A stretch of DNA of 26,083 nt from an uncultured Lachnospiraceae bacterium (lineage in GTDB: Bacteria > Bacillota > Clostridia > Lachnospirales > Lachnospiraceae): the NCBI GenBank assembly GCA_910585905.1, contig CAJUID010000035.1, forward strand, positions 1 to 26,083. Reading direction: 5' to 3'. Numbering within the stretch: position 1 is the stretch's first letter; each line of letters starts with the position of its first letter. The translations under genes and the position numbers were made by a program. Under the pieces are notes generated by a model that had not been told where the DNA came from, searched no databases, and was given only the letters and a program-made list of their open reading frames with translations. Below are positions 22,320 to 26,083 of the stretch, piece by piece.

Positions 22320-23438
22320 ATGGACGCTATATTTTCACATGAAGAGACAAATACCAAAAGACAGAGGGAGTTTGATTATCTGAAAGGGATTTTTATGCTG
22401 TTTATTTACCTAATACATGCCTTTCAAGCAACCATGTCCACGGAAGATTCTATTACCAAGTGGATTTATATGTTTGCAACGATGTCTGGTGCAGCTATTT
22501 TTATTTTCGTTATGGGAATTGGAACTGTTTACAGCAGGAATGCAACGCCAGTGGGAATGGCAAAGAGCGGTGTTCGCATGGTGGCTTATCAGTATCTGAA
22601 TAACCTTGTCTATTTAATCGCTCTATTAATCCCCTACCCCTTCGTTTCTGGAAACCTGACGGGAACCGGGAGGGATAATTTCAAATATTTGACAGAGGTA
22701 TACATTCAATACATCAATATCTTTTTTATTACCGGAATTATTTATTTTGTATTGGCATTGCTAAAGAAGCTGAATATGAACATTGCAGGGTACGTGATAA
22801 TCGGTGCGGCCGTGAGTATCATTGCGCCATTCCTTTATGGAAAACCTGTAGATATGCCAGTGCTTGGGTATATTATGAAACTATTGATTGGAGAGGCAGA
22901 GTTTGTTTCCTTTACGCCGCTCTATTTTCTGTCCTATGCGATGTTTGGAGTTGCCTTTGGCAAAATCCTGCGGCATGTGAAGGATAAAATCAAATTTTAC
23001 GGCATGCTGGCTGTTCCCAGCATCGTGGTCGTTATTGTATGGTGGGTACTGATATTCAGAAAATATGGTTCGGATATATCCCAAATGTATGTTGCATTAA
23101 GTGAGGCTTATTCACAGCCGGACCCTTGGCACGTGGCGGCAAGCATGGCGCACATATTTATTTTTGCTATAGTATTTTTCTTTATAGAAAGAATCTGCAG
23201 AAAGGATGGCAAACTGCGTGAGCCAAAGAATCCTGTTGCAAGGCAGATTCTATATTATAGCGAACATATATCAAAATATTATGCACTGCATATAATTGTA
23301 TATTTTGTTGCTCTTGCAATCAATGGTTATGAGTGTTTTCAAAGTTATCAATGCTGGCTTCTTGCATTGCTTTCAATCCTGGTGACAGAGATTATGGTAA
23401 GAGGATACAATATGCTGCAGGCAAAGGCCGCAGCATGA
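22320..23438 (+). CDS. Membrane acyltransferase (acyltransferase-3 / DUF1624-like)
   Basis: The 372-aa protein has about ten hydrophobic helices. The N-terminal signature RQREFDYLKGIFMLFIYLIH, with His following the first helix, matches the acyltransferase-3/OpgC/heparan-acetyltransferase-like superfamily, which moves acyl groups from acyl-CoA across the membrane to sugars, lipids or peptides. A C-terminal EHISKYYALHIIVYF helix fits this group. ATG 22320 has AGAGAGGA 7 nt upstream. It is first in an apparent operon with the MATE-HATPase (44-nt gap) and NRPS genes, so it may acylate or help export the product; this is inference. Confidence 0.75.
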   Translation: MDAIFSHEETNTKRQREFDYLKGIFMLFIYLIHAFQATMSTEDSITKWIYMFATMSGAAIFIFVMGIGTVYSRNATPVGMAKSGVRMVAYQYLNNLVYLIALLIPYPFVSGNLTGTGRDNFKYLTEVYIQYINIFFITGIIYFVLALLKKLNMNIAGYVIIGAAVSIIAPFLYGKPVDMPVLGYIMKLLIGEAEFVSFTPLYFLSYAMFGVAFGKILRHVKDKIKFYGMLAVPSIVVVIVWWVLIFRKYGSDISQMYVALSEAYSQPDPWHVAASMAHIFIFAIVFFFIERICRKDGKLREPKNPVARQILYYSEHISKYYALHIIVYFVALAINGYECFQSYQCWLLALLSILVTEIMVRGYNMLQAKAAA

Positions 23439-23482
23439 CAAATATATTTGTGCAAGCAAAAGCATGGTAGGAGGATATTGAG

Positions 23483-25249
23483 ATGGAGCAGATGCACCAG
23501 AGGAATGAAAGACTTATAGAGAATAAAATTTGGAAGTATCTTTTACCAGGAATTATGATGTCGCTGGCTTTGCAGTTGGGGAATATCGTTGATACAGTAT
23601 TTGTGGGGAACTTTTTGGGGACAGAGGCAATGTCAGCAATAACTCTTGTTCTTCCCATGGAAACTTTAATACAGGTAACAGGCTATTGTCTTGGTATGGG
23701 AGGATCTATTGCAGCAGGTATTTTGCTTGGCAGGCGAAATAAAGAGGGAGCATCACAACTATTTTCGCTCACACTATTGATAACTGTTGTTGTGGGACTT
23801 ATCATTGCTGCAGCGGCGCCTTTTTTGGCAATGCCCATTGCAGATGCTCTGGCAAAGGGTGGAAGTCTGAGTATTCCTGCAGGCCATTATCTTTTTGTAG
23901 GGATGCTTGGCGCTCCGGTGATTGGCGTCGGGCTTCTTATGTCCAGTTTTTTGGGTGTGGAAAACCATCCCGGGCTTGCGTCTGCCTATCTGATTCTTTC
24001 TAATGTGATCAATCTGATTCTTGATTACATATTATTAAAATACACGAATATTGGTATTGCGGGTGCTGCCCTGTCTACAGTGGCTGGATTTTTACTTGGA
24101 ATGGTTATTTTTATCCTATATATCCGTTCCCCGAAGCGCATGATAAGCTTTGTCAGGATCCAATCATTTGCTCCTCTGAAAGAGGCGGTCATATCAGGGG
24201 CGCCGTTTTTTGTATTTATGATTATGACCATAATAAAATCCTTTGGGCTGAATGAAATTATTATCCGTTTTATTGGAGATGGTGGGATGGCAGTTTATAC
24301 GGTATGCGACAATATCCTTATGATTGTGGAAATGATTACGGCCGGAATCATAGGCGTAATACCAAATATAGCGGGAATTCTTTATGGGGAAAAGGATTAC
24401 TTCGGTATCCGCGCGCTGTGCAAAAGGGTTCTTGTATTAAGCGCGGTTGCAACGCTATGTATTTTTGTGCTTGTTATGGCGTTTGCAAAGTCAATTACCG
24501 TTATGTTTGGCGTGGATAATTCAGATCTTTCCTCCATGATGGTGACAGCACTCAGGATTTTTATTTTGTGCCTGCCGGCATATGTATGGAATAAATTTCT
24601 TGTGGGCTATTATGAATCGATTGAAGAGTCAAAACAGGCAAGCATTATTACATTCTTTCAAAATGGCATTTATGTGCTGCCCGCTGCAGCTTTTGGGATT
24701 ATTCTGGAAGTAAAAATGGGCGGCATCGGTATAAATGGTCTGGCGCTTAGTTTTGTTTGTTCGGAAATCCTGACAGTTCTTACGGCATATATTTATCGCA
24801 AAATCAAGTATAAAGGTACGGATTTTTATCTGCTTCCTAAGGAAACGGGAAGATGTTTTGATTTTACCGTGAAGGCAGATATGGACGAGACTGCGCTAGT
24901 ACCCAGAGAGGTAAAGAAGTTCTGCCTCGATCATGGCATAAGTGCTAATAAGGCGAATATCGTGGCGGTGGCTGCGGAGGAAATGATCGTAAATTGTATC
25001 AAATATGGCGGCAGGCTGTCTCATTGGATTGATGTCAGCCTGGTGATAGAAAAGCAAAAGATGCTTCTGCGAATCAGGGACAATGGAGTGCCTTTTAATC
25101 CCACTGAGTATGAATTTGACAGTGGGAAATTTGATATACATGGGATTGAGCTTGTGAAAACAATCTCATCCGGCATCAGTTATATGCGAACAATTGATTT
25201 GAATAATACTGTGTTAGAATTTGACATGGAACAGGAGGAAGAAAAGTGA
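23483..25249 (+). CDS. MATE exporter fused to a RsbW/SpoIIAB-like HATPase domain
   Basis: The 588-aa protein has two parts. Residues ~10-450 form a complete MATE transporter with twelve hydrophobic helices (LALQLGNIVDTVFVGNFLG, LILSNVINLILDYILLKY), expected to export cationic or peptide-like compounds by ion antiport. Residues ~460-585 form a cytosolic GHKL ATPase-like domain: N-box EEMIVNCIKYG, G1 RDNGVPF, G2 DIHGIELVK, then a NNTVLEF end strand. That layout is like anti-sigma kinases RsbW/SpoIIAB, with no His-kinase dimerisation domain. ATG 23483 follows TAGGAGG by 8 nt. The stop overlaps the NRPS start (GTGA). Confidence 0.9.
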   Translation: MEQMHQRNERLIENKIWKYLLPGIMMSLALQLGNIVDTVFVGNFLGTEAMSAITLVLPMETLIQVTGYCLGMGGSIAAGILLGRRNKEGASQLFSLTLLITVVVGLIIAAAAPFLAMPIADALAKGGSLSIPAGHYLFVGMLGAPVIGVGLLMSSFLGVENHPGLASAYLILSNVINLILDYILLKYTNIGIAGAALSTVAGFLLGMVIFILYIRSPKRMISFVRIQSFAPLKEAVISGAPFFVFMIMTIIKSFGLNEIIIRFIGDGGMAVYTVCDNILMIVEMITAGIIGVIPNIAGILYGEKDYFGIRALCKRVLVLSAVATLCIFVLVMAFAKSITVMFGVDNSDLSSMMVTALRIFILCLPAYVWNKFLVGYYESIEESKQASIITFFQNGIYVLPAAAFGIILEVKMGGIGINGLALSFVCSEILTVLTAYIYRKIKYKGTDFYLLPKETGRCFDFTVKADMDETALVPREVKKFCLDHGISANKANIVAVAAEEMIVNCIKYGGRLSHWIDVSLVIEKQKMLLRIRDNGVPFNPTEYEFDSGKFDIHGIELVKTISSGISYMRTIDLNNTVLEFDMEQEEEK

Positions 25250-26083
25250 AAAAAAATAATGACACGATTTATGAAATTGATTTTGTATCGGTAGTAAGTA
25301 TGTTTGAGAAACAGGTAGAAATGCATCCGGACAAAACGGCAGTCATTTCTGGGAGCGAGAGGAAAACGTATGGTGAACTGAATGCTGATGCAAACAGGGT
25401 GGCAGATGTTCTGATTAAAAATGGGGTAGAGGCAGAAACGATTGTAGCTGTCCTTTTAGAACGTGGCATAAAAGTTTATACTGCGACACAGGGAATCTTA
25501 AAGGCAGGCGGGGCATTTACCTGTATTTCTGCCGAATATCCGAAGGAACGTGTGCGTTATATATTAGAGGATAGCGGCGCAAAGTGGATTATTACAGATG
25601 AAAAGACAAAGAATCAGTTCGGGGATTTGTGGGAGACATTAGAGTGTACTCCTCTTATTATCGACGAGATTTTGAAAGGTCAAAATACGCAAAACCCCAA
25701 TCGGGAAATTCATGAAAAAGACTTATGCTATGTTATTTATACGTCAGGCTCTACAGGAAAACCTAAGGGTGTTATGATTGAACAGGGGAATTTATCAAAT
25801 TTCGTAAATGCAAACCCAAAGAACCATGAAACGCTTGGATTTACAGAAAGATCGTCGGTTGCCCTTGCACTTGCGGCAATGACATTTGACGTTTCTATTA
25901 TGGAAGAGTTTATTCCCCTCACAAATGGCATGACAGTTGTAATTGCAACAGAGGGGGAGATACATAATCTGGATTTGCTTGCGGATACCATACTGCGGCA
26001 TGGCGTTGATAATATAACAACAACACCATCTTTTCTTTCTGTTATGCTGGAAATTCCGAAAATGCGGGAGGCATTAAAGCAGG
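25246..26083 (+). CDS. Nonribosomal peptide synthetase adenylation domain (partial, runs off window)
   Basis: The start is GTG 25246, with AGGAGG 7 nt upstream, overlapping the MATE stop by 4 nt. The 279 visible codons are an AMP-binding adenylation domain from its beginning: FEKQVEMHPDKTAV, TYGELNADANRVADVL (A1), LKAGGAF (A2), YVIYTSGSTGKPKGV (A3, ~residues 162-176) and MTFDVSIMEEF (A4). The Asp of A4 is the residue that normally holds the substrate alpha-amino group, so an amino acid is the likely substrate. No condensation domain precedes it, suggesting an initiation module. The 3' end, thiolation domain and later modules lie outside the window. Confidence 0.92.
   Translation, partial: MKKNNDTIYEIDFVSVVSMFEKQVEMHPDKTAVISGSERKTYGELNADANRVADVLIKNGVEAETIVAVLLERGIKVYTATQGILKAGGAFTCISAEYPKERVRYILEDSGAKWIITDEKTKNQFGDLWETLECTPLIIDEILKGQNTQNPNREIHEKDLCYVIYTSGSTGKPKGVMIEQGNLSNFVNANPKNHETLGFTERSSVALALAAMTFDVSIMEEFIPLTNGMTVVIATEGEIHNLDLLADTILRHGVDNITTTPSFLSVMLEIPKMREALKQ

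Overview
The window looks like a chromosome segment from a gut Clostridium relative, most likely Lachnospiraceae. This is inferred from the low-to-moderate GC, strong AGGAGG-type ribosome sites, sigma-A promoters, a BspA-like leucine-rich-repeat giant, relics of Tn4451-type mobile elements (TnpV, DUF4368 serine recombinase) and an AgrC/AgrA-type two-component pair. No rRNA, tRNA or CRISPR array was seen. The species cannot be fixed from the sequence alone.

Region 1 (1-6750) is an accessory and mobile-element zone. It holds a terminator belonging to an upstream gene, a small XRE-type regulator (201-563) and an aminoglycoside-nucleotidyltransferase-like gene on the minus strand (601-1371) with its own promoter and a 26-codon leader ORF. 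Next come a tnpV pseudogene split by a 54-bp in-frame insert carrying a stop (1719-2144) and a MerR pseudogene with two nonsense codons. An intact LytTR response regulator and GHKL sensor kinase (2766-4795) follow, then two small coiled-coil-type proteins and the 3' end of a large serine recombinase (6151-6702).

Region 2 (6820-9480) is a TetR-ABC transporter-FtsX permease operon. It has a consensus promoter (TTGACA-17-TATAAT) and an inverted repeat just downstream that suits a TetR operator. A fourth gene survives only as its first ~25 codons. Region 3 (9480-10440) holds gene fragments: the C-terminal end of a GNAT acetyltransferase and the N-terminal end of a methionyl-tRNA synthetase.

Region 4 (10445-14036) has an AAA/OLD-like ATPase converging with a family 2 glycoside hydrolase that carries the beta-glucuronidase N-x-K-G signature. 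A divergent AraC-type regulator lies upstream of the hydrolase. Region 5 (14084-19953) is one transcription unit: promoter, hairpin-rich leader, a 1865-aa secreted BspA-like protein with an embedded papain/C39-like Cys-His-Asp segment, and a terminator nearly identical to the one at the start of the window.

Region 6 (19994-22200) contains a GNAT acetyltransferase and a DMT/EamA exporter (both minus), a truncated S8 protease prodomain and an intergenic stretch with two inverted repeats. Region 7 (22257-26083) looks like the start of a biosynthetic operon: a membrane acyltransferase, a MATE exporter fused to a RsbW/SpoIIAB-like HATPase domain, and, overlapping it by 4 nt, a GTG-started nonribosomal-peptide-synthetase adenylation domain that runs off the window. 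This MATE-HATPase/NRPS pairing is the best candidate here for an undescribed system.
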